NCBI GenBank assembly: GCA_000434675.1
Contig: HF988633.1
Location: 5,178-45,156 of the forward strand
From: Faecalibacterium sp. CAG:1138
GTDB lineage: Bacteria; Bacillota; Clostridia; Christensenellales; CAG-917
Length of the DNA: 39,979 nt
Reading direction: 5' to 3'
Positions 8,458 through 16,458 of this stretch are shown here, piece by piece. The position numbers were made by a program, and so were the translations under genes. The first letter of the stretch is position 1; every line of letters starts with the position of its first letter. Under the pieces are notes generated by a model. The model saw only the letters and a program-made list of their open reading frames with translations, had not been told where the DNA came from and ran no database searches.

Positions 8458-9615
8458 ATGGACGTTTCAAACATCAACACCGATCTTATAAGAGGAAACG
8501 TAAACAACTTTATCCTTCGTTCGCTTCTGGACGAAGACAGATACGGTTACGATATCTTAAAAGAAATAGAACTTAAAAGCGGCGGCGTTTATAAGCTCAA
8601 ACAGCCTACCCTTTACAGCTGCTTGAAGAGACTTGAAAAACAAGGCCTTATTTACAGCTATCTCGGCGACGAGGATCAGACCGAGGGCGGCAGAAGGCGT
8701 TATTATGCTCTCACCGAAGAAGGGCGCGCTTATCTTATCAAAATGAAAACCGAATATGAGTTCAGCAGAACCATAATCGATCGCCTGCTCTCCGACGAAA
8801 CCTTCGACCTCGAGAACGGAAACGCTCCGTTTGACGTCAACGGTCTAAGGCCATACACCAAACGCAAAGGCTCGGACGACGAGGACGAAAAGATGGAAGC
8901 CGTGCAGGAAATCATCGACAAGAGTTTGTCGGACGAAGATCAGGACGCGGCGCCGGTTGTCGAAGATAAATATGCCGTTACCGACAGCGAATCTTTAGCA
9001 GAAGCAGAAAGCCCTGTCGATGACGATAACTCTTCCGAAACCGTAACCGTGGAGGCTGCGGCCACCACGGAAGAAGAACCTGCCGAAACAAAAATAGAAA
9101 CGGTCGAAATCGTAAAAGTCGAAAAGCCTGCCGAGGAAAAACCGACCGAACCTGCTCTTCCTAAACAAAAAACCGTTTTGGAAATCGAAGACGACGGCCT
9201 TTCTTACGTGGACGTTACCAAGCCTGAACGCGACGGAAACGTCAAGCGCAGTTTGTCGGATATGCTTTCGGGCATCGAAAACAAAATCGGTGAAAACGAG
9301 AACGAGGCCATTTCCAAAACCCTCAAAACGTCCACCGCAAGCGATAAACGCTCCGACATTCAGGAAAAACGCGAATATTATCGTCCGGAAAAACTGGTTT
9401 CCAACACCTACCCTGACGAGCCTGCCGAAAACACTCGCCGCGAAGCTCTGACCGAAGAACAACGCAGAGCCAGAAGCGTTGCTTCCGAAAAACTCGGCAT
9501 CGGCAAATTTGCGGATCCGAATTCATATAACTACGAGCGCTTCGGCATTCAAAGACCTACCGAAAAAGCCGACGGCGACGCCTCCGACGAGGACTCTCCC
9601 AAGCGTAGGCGGTAA
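8458..9615 (+). CDS. PadR-family transcriptional regulator with long acidic tail (N-terminal part of a frameshifted gene?)
   Basis: Residues ~15-95 form a PadR winged helix-turn-helix (FILRSLLDEDRYGYDILKEI, then LYSCLKRLEKQGLI and the GGRRRYYALTEEG wing). The remaining ~290 residues are acidic, low-complexity and probably disordered, rich in E, D, A, T and P. Translation starts at an ATG with AAAGGAG seven to twelve bases upstream. The frame stops at 9613 in an acidic stretch (DEDSPKRRR). The same kind of acidic linker continues in the +1 frame and leads into four membrane helices ending at 10678. One base fewer in the CCC run at about 9598-9600 would join them into a single ~739-residue membrane-anchored regulator. 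Without the join this is a soluble 385-residue PadR protein, an unusually long form for the family. Confidence 0.8.
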   Translation: MDVSNINTDLIRGNVNNFILRSLLDEDRYGYDILKEIELKSGGVYKLKQPTLYSCLKRLEKQGLIYSYLGDEDQTEGGRRRYYALTEEGRAYLIKMKTEYEFSRTIIDRLLSDETFDLENGNAPFDVNGLRPYTKRKGSDDEDEKMEAVQEIIDKSLSDEDQDAAPVVEDKYAVTDSESLAEAESPVDDDNSSETVTVEAAATTEEEPAETKIETVEIVKVEKPAEEKPTEPALPKQKTVLEIEDDGLSYVDVTKPERDGNVKRSLSDMLSGIENKIGENENEAISKTLKTSTASDKRSDIQEKREYYRPEKLVSNTYPDEPAENTRREALTEEQRRARSVASEKLGIGKFADPNSYNYERFGIQRPTEKADGDASDEDSPKRRR

Positions 9616-10678
9616 CGAACAATTAACAGAACAGGCGGCGAACCCGACTTCCGAAGCCGAAAAAGCCGAAGTGCCGGAAAAACCAAAGGAAGAAGCCGAT
9701 CACGTCCTTACTTCAAAAGAGATTTTGTATGGAAAAGGCGCAATCGTGAAAGCGAAACAGCTTACTCCCGATGAGAAAAGCGAGCAAGAAACCACGATAC
9801 TTAGCGGCATCGTATCCGACGCCGCGGCAGATATGGCTACGAGCGTTGTCGAGGATAGTTCCGATGAAGAAAAAAAGGTTCGCTCTCTCCTTCCGGACTT
9901 TGATGCGTTTCAGCCTAATCTGACCGTAAAAGCGCACACCGCCGAAGACGAAATCAAAAATGCGGAAACCGCGCCGAAAGAGGCACAAAAACCGCAGAAG
10001 CGCGATATGTCGAGCTTCGCTTTTAAAAACGACAACAGTGCAAACGGCAACTATCTGGACGCTTTCTCGGATTTTTACAACCGTAATACCAGCGAAACGA
10101 TGGTCGAAACCACCGAGGTTGACGAAAAATCCGGCGAAATCGTTGAGGTACAAAAGCCTATTCCGACGGCCGACCTCAAAACCAGATTGTACGCAGAAGG
10201 TTTCAAAATGCGCGTCTACACCAAGGCAAACAGCGAAAATTACTACGCGCAAAACTTTTTGGCGGCAAACAAAATCGGCCGCGACTGCGGCATAATCATG
10301 TATCTCTTGATTCTGGTCGAAACGCTTGCGGGTTGGCTGATTTTAAAAGACGCACTGCCCGTTACGTATTACCTTTGCGTATGTGCTTTCGGCCTTGCGG
10401 TGCCGGTGTTGCCGCTCATCGTTTATCTTCTGAATCCGAACAGAAGAATAAGGGCAAACTTCAACTTCAAAATGTCGGTGCTATATAGGTTCATGGTGTT
10501 TTTGAACGTGTTTGTGTTGTTGCTTCTGGTGGGATTCTTCGGTTTCAAAGCCGATCTCAAGGACGTTTCGACAATGGTCGGGCCGATTATCGTTCCGTCA
10601 ATTCTCGCCCTGAATTTGCCGATTTCGAGCGTAGTTTATTTCTTCTTGTATAACAGCGGCAAATATCATATCTCATAA
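9605..10678 (+). CDS. Membrane C-terminal part of the PadR-type protein (frame +1 continuation)
   Basis: This frame continues the acidic linker (SVGGNEQLTEQAANPTSEAE onward). It then carries a more conserved-looking stretch around NYLDAFSDFYNRNTSE and four hydrophobic segments: GIIMYLLILVETLAGWLIL, YYLCVCAFGLAVPVLPLIVY, FMVFLNVFVLLLLVGFFGF and GPIIVPSILALNLPISSVVY. It ends NSGKYHIS. No ATG with a ribosome-binding site opens the frame. A TTG at 9479 exists, but the residues it adds are an out-of-frame reading of the PadR tail. I infer that this is the C-terminal half of the preceding gene, giving a DNA-binding domain tethered to the membrane. It ends 18 bases before a terminator. The specific function is unknown. 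Confidence 0.7.
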   Translation, partial: VGGNEQLTEQAANPTSEAEKAEVPEKPKEEADHVLTSKEILYGKGAIVKAKQLTPDEKSEQETTILSGIVSDAAADMATSVVEDSSDEEKKVRSLLPDFDAFQPNLTVKAHTAEDEIKNAETAPKEAQKPQKRDMSSFAFKNDNSANGNYLDAFSDFYNRNTSETMVETTEVDEKSGEIVEVQKPIPTADLKTRLYAEGFKMRVYTKANSENYYAQNFLAANKIGRDCGIIMYLLILVETLAGWLILKDALPVTYYLCVCAFGLAVPVLPLIVYLLNPNRRIRANFNFKMSVLYRFMVFLNVFVLLLLVGFFGFKADLKDVSTMVGPIIVPSILALNLPISSVVYFFLYNSGKYHIS

Positions 10679-10695
10679 ACAAAATAAACAAAGAT

Positions 10696-10733
10696 AAAAG
10701 GAGTTATGCAAATCGCATAACTCCCCTTTTTTA
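10696..10733. terminator. Bidirectional intrinsic terminator between convergent genes
   Basis: GGAGTTATGC at 10700-10709 pairs with GCATAACTCC at 10715-10724. CCTTTTTT follows on the plus strand and a T-rich tract on the minus strand. It sits between the PadR-type gene and the convergent TVP38-like gene. Confidence 0.85.
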
Positions 10734-10773
10734 TTTGTCAAATGTTGCCGATGATACCATCATCGTAATTGTT

Positions 10774-11742
10774 TTATTTTTCAGGTTGATTTTCGGAGGA
10801 ATCTAAATTGTCACCCGGAATTTCGCGTTCGGCTGCTTCCGTTTCTCTCCTGCGTTTTTCCGCAAGTTTTTTCGGCATAATCTTGTAGATAATTTTGGTC
10901 ATAAGGTTTTCAAGCCACTCGCCTTTCTTCCAGCAAAGAACCAAAAGCCCGATGACGACCAAAGCTATAAGAGCATAAATTAAAAACCCGACCGGCGTGA
11001 GCGGTATTTTTGAAATCAATTTCGTCAGGTAGGACGTGTAGGAAATGGTTATAACCCTTGACAGCAAAACGAGGAGGAAGAACCCAAGATACGACATATT
11101 CGTAAGGCCGAAAAACAGGCAAATCAAATCGTCCGGGAAAAACGGGAACAACATCATATAGCCCAAAATGACCTTATCTCTGCCCTTGACGAACTTGTTA
11201 TATTTTTCGAACATTTCTTCGCCGGCGATCCATTTTGCCAGCTTACTGCCGAATTTTCGCCCCAAAAAGAACGCAAACATGCTGCCTGAAATCTGCCCGA
11301 TAAGGCTGTAAATCATGCCCGCCCGGGTCCCGAAAACCAACGTTCCCGTTACCGTGGTTATGGTTGACGGAATAGGTATGAAGGTAACCTGCAAAAAGCT
11401 GATGAGGATAAACAGCGCTATGCCGTAAGGATTGCCCGAAATGTATGCGGCAATTTCCTCCGACGAATCGAACCGCTTAATAAACCCCGATTTATACATC
11501 GCCATGTAGCCGGAAAGTATCACCAACGCACAAAAAACGGTTACCGTCGCAAGCTTTGTAAGCGAGTCGATTTTTTTGAAAATCCCCACTGCAAACAGGC
11601 CTAAAACCAAAAACAAAGCAACCCAAACGATCGCATACAACCAGGTCTTGAATGCGTCAGACATAAAGCCGAGTTCTACGGCCACGCCCACAGACAGCGC
11701 AAGCGTCGCTATGGAATAATAAAGTTGCTTTTTTTTGTCCAT
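10774..11742 (-). CDS. TVP38/TMEM64 (DedA-like, VTT domain) family membrane protein
   Basis: A multi-pass inner-membrane protein of the SNARE-associated/VTT superfamily. Members act in lipid scrambling or envelope homeostasis; the substrate here is unknown. Three hydrophobic segments fill residues ~8-95. The VTT core follows: SFLQVTFIPIPSTITTVTG, then GSMFAFFLGRKFG and LFPFFPDDLICLFFGLTNMS with its re-entrant proline and aspartate residues. A last helix (VGFLIYALIALVVIGLLVL) precedes a charged cytoplasmic tail. At 322 residues it is longer than typical TVP38 (~220) because of the extra N-terminal helices and the tail. The ATG lies four bases after the rnhA stop, so it is probably co-transcribed with rnhA. 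Confidence 0.85.
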   Translation of the reverse strand: MDKKKQLYYSIATLALSVGVAVELGFMSDAFKTWLYAIVWVALFLVLGLFAVGIFKKIDSLTKLATVTVFCALVILSGYMAMYKSGFIKRFDSSEEIAAYISGNPYGIALFILISFLQVTFIPIPSTITTVTGTLVFGTRAGMIYSLIGQISGSMFAFFLGRKFGSKLAKWIAGEEMFEKYNKFVKGRDKVILGYMMLFPFFPDDLICLFFGLTNMSYLGFFLLVLLSRVITISYTSYLTKLISKIPLTPVGFLIYALIALVVIGLLVLCWKKGEWLENLMTKIIYKIMPKKLAEKRRRETEAAEREIPGDNLDSSENQPEK

Positions 11743-11746
11743 TTCG

Positions 11747-12202
11747 TTATTCCGCGAGGATATGAGATTGCAATTTTTTTATGGCGGCTTTCGCCAGTTT
11801 GTCGCAACGATTGTTGCCTTCGTTGTCGGAGTGCCCTTTCACTTTCACAAAGGTTACGTCGTGTTTGGACATCTCGATAAGCAGCAGTTTCCAAAGATCG
11901 ACGTTTTTCACTTCGTCTTTCGAAGCAGTCTTCCAGCCCGAGGCCTTCCAGCCGTCTATCCACCCTTCCAAAAACGGATTGAGGCTGTACGCCGAATCGC
12001 TGTACACGGTGACTTCGCAACGTTCCTTAAGCTGTTTGAGACCTTGAATTATGGCAAAAAGCTCCATACGATTGTTGGTGGTGTCTTTCATATAGCCCGA
12101 AAGCTCTTTTTCGATGCCCTTGTAGCTGAGTATCGCCGCCCAACCGCCTGCTCCGGGATTTCCGCTGCAAGCGCCGTCAGTGTAGATGTCAACGTGCTTC
12201 AT
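11747..12202 (-). CDS. rnhA: Ribonuclease HI
   Basis: Cleaves RNA in RNA-DNA hybrids. The 151-residue protein has the complete type I active site: D9 in YTDGACSGNPG, E47 in NNRMEL, D69 in VYSDSAY, the flexible-loop H124 in KGHSDNEGNN and D134. The reading frame extends 20 codons further upstream. I chose the ATG at 12202 because AGGAG lies about eight bases upstream and the family begins with this MKHVDIYTDG-like strand. A promoter is found at 12230-12258. It is followed by the TVP38-like gene. Confidence 0.95.
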   Translation of the reverse strand: MKHVDIYTDGACSGNPGAGGWAAILSYKGIEKELSGYMKDTTNNRMELFAIIQGLKQLKERCEVTVYSDSAYSLNPFLEGWIDGWKASGWKTASKDEVKNVDLWKLLLIEMSKHDVTFVKVKGHSDNEGNNRCDKLAKAAIKKLQSHILAE

Positions 12203-12229
12203 ATACACACTCCTAAATAATGTATTCTT

Positions 12230-12258
12230 ATTATACAATAAAGTAGCCGTAAAGTCTA
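12230..12258 (-). promoter_or_regulatory. Promoter of rnhA
   Basis: Minus strand: TAGACT (12258-12253), a 17-base spacer, TATAAT (12235-12230). The predicted start lies about 20 bases before the rnhA ATG. The -10 box is perfect and the -35 box matches four of six positions. Confidence 0.6.
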
Positions 12259-12341
12259 TCAAATTTACCGCCCCGAAAAATTTTGCAAAATATAATTGCG
12301 CAAAGTTCCTTTAAGCGTAATACCGAAAATATACAAAATAT

Positions 12342-12478
12342 AGCGGAACGAAGTTAGCGTCAGCCGGGCTGAATTTGGTTACAAATGCTTTGCGTGAAGA
12401 CTCGCTCTCCCACCACTCTTTTTTTTGAAAACAAAAAGCAAGCACTTTGTGCTTGCTTTTGGCAGAGAGACGTGAGGC
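12342..12478. repeat. Direct repeat copy A of the tRNA-Trp downstream flank
   Basis: Diverged copy of 12501-12631, offset by about 155-160 bases. Shared blocks are AGCG(G/A)AACGAAG, TAGCGTCAG, CAAATGCTTTGCGTG(A/G)AGACTCGCTCTCCC, a T run, GAAAACAAAAAGCAAGCAC and GTGCTTGCTTTTGGCAG. The last block includes a degenerate tRNA 3' end (ggcagagagacgtgag against the real ggcaggggagacgcgag). The hairpin GCAAGCAC / GTGCTTGC at 12438-12456 is the counterpart of the tRNA terminator. No protein is expected here; short reading frames are by-products of the repeat. Confidence 0.75.
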
Positions 12479-12500
12479 GTAAGGAGCGTAGCGACGGAAT

Positions 12501-12631
12501 AGCGAAACGAAGTGTAGCGTCAGACGCAACAGCATTTGGCAACAAATGCTTTGCGTGGAGACTCGCTCTCCCTTTTTTTTGAAAACAAAAAGCAAGCACA
12601 GAGTGCTTGCTTTTGGCAGGGGAGACGCGAG
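12501..12631. repeat. Direct repeat copy B, running into the tRNA-Trp 3' end
   Basis: Partner of the repeat at 12342-12478. This copy reaches into the intact tRNA gene. Two copies next to a tRNA 3' end can arise from partial tandem duplication or from an old integration at the tRNA; the recombinase at 7.3 kb is too far away to link. Confidence 0.75.
12588..12614 (-). terminator. Terminator of tRNA-Trp
   Basis: Minus strand: AAAAGCAAGCAC (12614-12603) pairs with GTGCTTGCTTTT (12599-12588) across three bases, followed by TTGTTTTC. It begins on the CCA end of the tRNA. Confidence 0.75.
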
Positions 12632-12688
12632 TCGAACACGCAACCGACGGTTTTGGAGACCGTTGCTCTACCATTGAGCCACTCCCCT
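12614..12688 (-). tRNA. tRNA-Trp (anticodon CCA)
   Basis: A 75-nt cloverleaf on the minus strand. The acceptor stem is AGGGGAG / CTCCCCT with discriminator G and an encoded CCA. The D arm contains GGCTCAATGGTAGAGC. The anticodon stem ACGGT / ACCGT holds the loop CTCCAAA, giving anticodon CCA. The T arm is GCGTG-TTCGACT-CGCGT. A promoter lies 21 bases upstream and a terminator overlaps the 3' end. Confidence 0.95.
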
Positions 12689-12708
12689 ATGTTTTTGCAA
12701 CGAAACAT

Positions 12709-12737
12709 ATTATAGAACAAAATTTGATTTTAGTCAA
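12709..12737 (-). promoter_or_regulatory. Promoter of tRNA-Trp
   Basis: Minus strand: TTGACT (12737-12732), 17-base spacer, TATAAT (12714-12709). This near-consensus promoter is placed to start transcription a few bases to ~15 bases before the mature tRNA. Confidence 0.8.
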
Positions 12738-12751
12738 CAAGTTTCGTCGTC

Positions 12752-14188
12752 CTAAACGGATATTTCCGATTTAGTTTTCGAAGCGTCGGGATAATTTTTT
12801 AAAAGAGGTTCCACGACGTCAAGAATATATTCCTCCGTCTGCATCGGCGCAGCGCCGACAAAGCGTTTCGGATCGGCAAGAAGCGGAATATCTGCCGCAA
12901 TTTTTGAAAACGCCGAGTCTTTCGCAATCCTCTCCAAAAGGTCGTTCGGTTTGCCCTCTTCTTTCACGCGTTTTGCAGCAAGCATGGAGTGCTCTCTAAT
13001 TTTTTCGTGAAGCTCCTGACGGTTTCCGCCCGCTTTAACCGCCTCCATAAGTATGGTTTCCGTGGCCATAAACGGAAGCTCGTCCGAAAGATGTTTTAGT
13101 GTCATCTTCTCGTAAACGACCAGACCGTCCGAAATGTTTTCATACAAATTCAGAATGCCGTCGGTGGCCAAAAAACCTTCGGCCATAACGATGCGCCTGT
13201 TTGCGCTGTCGTCGAGGGTGCGCTCAAGCCATTGCGTCGAAGCGGTGATTGCCGCGTTCTCCGGAAGCGTCAAAACGTATCTTGCCAAACTGCACATACG
13301 CTCCGAGCGCATCGGATTGCGTTTGTAGGCCATTGCCGAAGAACCGATTTGTTTTTCCTCAAAAGGCTCCTCAAGCTCCTTCATACTCTGGAGCAGCCTT
13401 ATGTCGTTGCCGGCTTTGTAGGCGCTTTGAGCGATTTTTGAAAGCTGCGACAAAATTTCGTAGTCGAATTTTCTCGGGTAGGTCTGCCCTGTTACGTCAA
13501 AAGTATTCTGAAATCCGAGTTTTTTCAGAACAATTTGATTGAGTTTTTTAACTTTTTCGTAATCGCCGTCAAAAAGTTCCAAAAAACTTGCGGCGGTGCC
13601 TGTGGTGCCGCGAACTCCCCTGAGCTTGAATTTTTCTTTCAGGTCCCTTACGTTTTCGAGGTCGGAAACAAGGTCCTGAAGCCACAAAGCGGCGCGCTTG
13701 CCGACGGTGGTCGGCTGTGCCGGCTGAAGATGGGTGAAGCCAAGCGTCGGAAGATCTTTATACTTTTTTGCAAATTCCTTCAGATTGAAAATCACGGCCG
13801 CCAGTTTTTGCTCCAAAAGACCGAGGGCTTCGTAGTAACAAACGAGGTCCGCGTTGTCGCCGACGTAGCAGCTGGTGGCGCCGAGGTGAATTATGCTCTC
13901 TGCTTTCGGGCATTGTTTGCCGTAGGCGTAAACCTGCGCCATAACGTCGTGGCGGCATTCCCTCTCGCGGTTTTTTGCAACGTTGAGGTTAAGGTTTTCG
14001 GCGTTTCGTTTCAGCTCGTCGATTTGCTCGTCGGAAATATTTAAGCCGAGTTCCTTTTCGGCCTCCGCAAGCGCAATCCAAAGCTTGCGCCAGGTTTTGA
14101 ACTTTTTGTCGTCGGAGAAAAGATAGCTCATTTCTTTTGACGCGTATCTCGTGCCGAGAGGATTTTGGTAAACGTTGTAATCTTCCAT
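12752..14188 (-). CDS. purB: Adenylosuccinate lyase
   Basis: Removes fumarate from SAICAR and from adenylosuccinate in purine synthesis. It belongs to the fumarase/aspartase superfamily, with the signature SSAMAYKRNPMRSERM, the substrate-binding TLGFTHLQPAQPTT and an early catalytic histidine region (IIHLGATSCYVGDN). The 478-residue length is normal. The frame extends nine codons upstream, but that part overlaps the terminator stem of the preceding gene. I chose the ATG at 14188, which has GAGGT five to nine bases upstream. No promoter is obvious; it may depend on readthrough or on a promoter inside the terminator region. Confidence 0.95.
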   Translation of the reverse strand: MEDYNVYQNPLGTRYASKEMSYLFSDDKKFKTWRKLWIALAEAEKELGLNISDEQIDELKRNAENLNLNVAKNRERECRHDVMAQVYAYGKQCPKAESIIHLGATSCYVGDNADLVCYYEALGLLEQKLAAVIFNLKEFAKKYKDLPTLGFTHLQPAQPTTVGKRAALWLQDLVSDLENVRDLKEKFKLRGVRGTTGTAASFLELFDGDYEKVKKLNQIVLKKLGFQNTFDVTGQTYPRKFDYEILSQLSKIAQSAYKAGNDIRLLQSMKELEEPFEEKQIGSSAMAYKRNPMRSERMCSLARYVLTLPENAAITASTQWLERTLDDSANRRIVMAEGFLATDGILNLYENISDGLVVYEKMTLKHLSDELPFMATETILMEAVKAGGNRQELHEKIREHSMLAAKRVKEEGKPNDLLERIAKDSAFSKIAADIPLLADPKRFVGAAPMQTEEYILDVVEPLLKNYPDASKTKSEISV

Positions 14189-14204
14189 ATTGACCTCGTT
14201 TGAA

Positions 14205-14240
14205 AGAAAATCCACCCCCGACGATACGGGAGTGGACGGG
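14205..14240 (-). terminator. Terminator after ispH-rpsA
   Basis: Minus strand: TCCACTCCCG (14236-14227) pairs with CGGGGGTGGA (14220-14211), with one G-U pair, and is followed by TTTTC. It lies between the ispH-rpsA stop and the purB start. Confidence 0.7.
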
Positions 14241-14253
14241 GTTTTAATTGTGA

Positions 14254-16458
14254 TTAGTCTTCAACTTTGATGTCGAGATTGCCCAAGATATCGGCGAGAG
14301 TTGCAAAACCGTTGTCGGAAATGTAGTTTTGTTCTTCGGCGGCTTTTTGTTCTCTCTTAGCTCTTCTTTGTTTGTTTTCTTCGGATTTTGCCTGAGCTTC
14401 GCTGTAATCCATAGCTTTTTTAGCTCTCGGAGCGCGTTTTGCAGGTTTTTCCTGTGCTTCGCCGTCGGTAGCTTGCGGAGCTTCTTCGGTGGTTTCAGGA
14501 GCCGGAAGCAATTCCTTGATGCTGAGGGTGATGCGATTGTCTTCGAAACCGATGATTTTAGCTTCGACTTCGTCGCCCACTTTCAGAACTTCGTTGGCGT
14601 CCTTGGTCCAGTTGTGGCTGATTTGGGAAACGTGCACCAAACCGTCTACGCCGTCTTCGATGGAAACGAATGCTCCAAACGGGAAGATGCGTTCGACTTT
14701 GCCTTTGATGACGGTGCCGACAGGATATTTTTCAGCTGCGATCTCGTAAGGCTTCTTTTGAAGTTGTTTGTAGCCGAGGCTGATTTTGCCTGCTTCGCGA
14801 TCAACTTTCAAAACTACGAAGTCGTAAGTTTCGCCAATGGTGAGAACCTTGGAAGGATCGGTGATTTTGTTCCAGCTGAGGTCGCTGATGTGAGCCAGGC
14901 AGTCGAAACCTTTGACGGAAACGAATGCGCCGAAAGCGGAAAAACGTTTAACTTTGCCGCTGACGATAGCGCCCGGAACCATGGTGGACCAGAAAGCTTC
15001 TTCTTTCGCTGCTTTTTCTTCTTCGAGGATAACTCTTTGAGAAGCGACGATAAGTTTAGGATTGCGGCGTTTTTCTTCTTCGCCCTCTTTCGGAGGAAGC
15101 GCGCGCAAACGAAGTTTCTTGGAAGTGTAATCTTCAAGATTCTTCACGTAACCGATGCGAATTTGGCTGGCCGGAACGAACACGGTGTAGCTTCCGATTT
15201 TGCCCAACAAACCGCCTTTGACCACTTGTGTATTTTCAAGAGTGAATTCAGAGCTGTTAAGAGCTTTTTCTGCTTCTGCGTCTTCGGCTTTTTTGATGTC
15301 TATCTCGCGCTTGGAAAGCGAAACGTAGGTGCTGTCCTTGGTTTTGGAAGGAACGATGACCGCTTCGATTTCGTCGCCGACATGATAATCGGCCGGATCG
15401 TATGTACCGTCGATGGTAACTTCGGTTTTATCGATAAAACCGTCTTTCTTGCCAGGGATACCGACGTAGATGCCGTTTTCATCAACGCTGATGATTTTTG
15501 CCACGATGCGTTTGCCGGCTTTGTAAGACATGTAGCCGACGGATTTGTTGGAAGAAACGATATCTTCCATGGTGAGCTCTTTGTTTTCTTCTACAGCTTC
15601 CGTAACTTTTGCTTCTTGAGTTTCACTCATATAAATTAAAACCTCCATTGTCAACTCTTTTGGAGTTGATGCTGCGGCCAGAATGGCCATTGTAATAAAT
15701 TTGTTATAATATTCGGGGCGAAGCTCCGAGATATCCGAAATAAAAAACGTGTTGGGGTTGAGGGATTTTGCGAGGTCGAAAAGTTTTTTTGCGTTGCTTG
15801 ACGACTTGCTTCCGACGACCAACACTGCGTCCGAGGATTTGGCCAAAGCTTCTGCCTCAGCTTGTCTCGCGTAAGTAGTATAGCAAATTGTGTCAAAAAA
15901 CACAACTGATTTTGTAGCAGTGTCTGAATATTTTTGTATATTTTTCTTTATTTTATCGTATTTTTGCACGGAAAACGTTGTCTGCGCAACCACGCAATAT
16001 TTGCCCGCGGGAAGTTTTTGAAAATCGAAGTCGTCCCCCGCCACGTAAACCTTGGTGGAAACGTAGCCCGCAATGCCCAAAACTTCCGGATGCGTCGGGC
16101 TTCCCGCCACGATGACGTCGTAACCGTTTTTTGAATACTCTTCCACGGTTTTCTGTATTTTTTTGACGAACGGACAGGTTGCGTCGAAAACTTCCGGCAC
16201 GTTTTGCCTTATAAGCTCCTCAGTGCTCTTTGCTACGCCGTGGGCACGGATGACGACGCGTTTTTGCTTCAATATAAAATCGAGGTCGTCAGAGGATTTT
16301 ACGCCTTTTTTTTCAAGCTCCTTAACCACTTTTTCGTTGTGAATGAGCGTGCCGTAGGTGTAAACTTCTCCGTCTTTTGCGGCATTTTGAGCAATTTCCA
16401 AAGCGTTTTTGACGCCGAAACAGAAGTCGGCGTGTTTGGTCAGAAAAATTTCAGGCAT
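14254..16458 (-). CDS. ispH-rpsA: Bifunctional IspH (HMBPP reductase) - ribosomal protein S1 fusion
   Basis: Residues 1 to ~283 are IspH, the 4Fe-4S enzyme that makes IPP and DMAPP in the last step of the MEP pathway. The cluster cysteines are C13 (HADFCFGV), one in DATCPFV and one in DTICYTTYARQ; the SKSSSNAKKL substrate loop is also present. The remainder is ribosomal protein S1 with four S1 (OB-fold) domains. Two are recognisable by FSAFGAFVSVKGFDCLAHISDLS and FPFGAFVSIEDGVDGLVHVSQIS-type strands (shortened here to the region names). An alanine- and lysine-rich tail follows. The 734-residue fusion is a known clostridial arrangement. A strong Shine-Dalgarno sequence (GGAGGT at 15646-15641) precedes an in-frame ATG at 15630, exactly where S1 begins, so free S1 (458 residues) can probably also be made. 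It follows plsC with an eight-base overlap. Confidence 0.95.
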   Translation of the reverse strand: MPEIFLTKHADFCFGVKNALEIAQNAAKDGEVYTYGTLIHNEKVVKELEKKGVKSSDDLDFILKQKRVVIRAHGVAKSTEELIRQNVPEVFDATCPFVKKIQKTVEEYSKNGYDVIVAGSPTHPEVLGIAGYVSTKVYVAGDDFDFQKLPAGKYCVVAQTTFSVQKYDKIKKNIQKYSDTATKSVVFFDTICYTTYARQAEAEALAKSSDAVLVVGSKSSSNAKKLFDLAKSLNPNTFFISDISELRPEYYNKFITMAILAAASTPKELTMEVLIYMSETQEAKVTEAVEENKELTMEDIVSSNKSVGYMSYKAGKRIVAKIISVDENGIYVGIPGKKDGFIDKTEVTIDGTYDPADYHVGDEIEAVIVPSKTKDSTYVSLSKREIDIKKAEDAEAEKALNSSEFTLENTQVVKGGLLGKIGSYTVFVPASQIRIGYVKNLEDYTSKKLRLRALPPKEGEEEKRRNPKLIVASQRVILEEEKAAKEEAFWSTMVPGAIVSGKVKRFSAFGAFVSVKGFDCLAHISDLSWNKITDPSKVLTIGETYDFVVLKVDREAGKISLGYKQLQKKPYEIAAEKYPVGTVIKGKVERIFPFGAFVSIEDGVDGLVHVSQISHNWTKDANEVLKVGDEVEAKIIGFEDNRITLSIKELLPAPETTEEAPQATDGEAQEKPAKRAPRAKKAMDYSEAQAKSEENKQRRAKREQKAAEEQNYISDNGFATLADILGNLDIKVED
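15628..15646 (-). promoter_or_regulatory. Internal ribosome-binding site and start for free ribosomal protein S1
   Basis: GGAGGT (15646-15641), ten bases, then ATG (15630-15628) opening MSETQEAKVTEAVEE, in frame inside the ispH-rpsA fusion at the domain border. It is better than most starts in this window. Confidence 0.65.

Noticed and set aside
9479..9604. TTG start giving a 399-residue version of the membrane protein
   Set aside because: The added residues are an out-of-frame reading of the PadR tail, and no ribosome-binding site precedes the TTG.
12430..12615. Possible CRISPR-like repeat pair (GCAAGCAC hairpins)
   Set aside because: Only two diverged copies with no regular spacer; explained by duplication of the tRNA terminator.
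12311..12720. Overlapping short frames around tRNA-Trp with repeated QKQAL/CFQKK-type peptides
   Set aside because: They are translations of the duplicated tRNA flank and terminator hairpins and give no plausible protein.
14329..15639. 436-codon open frame antisense to rpsA
   Set aside because: Phe-rich, repeat-like translation mirroring S1; no start signal and no known domain.
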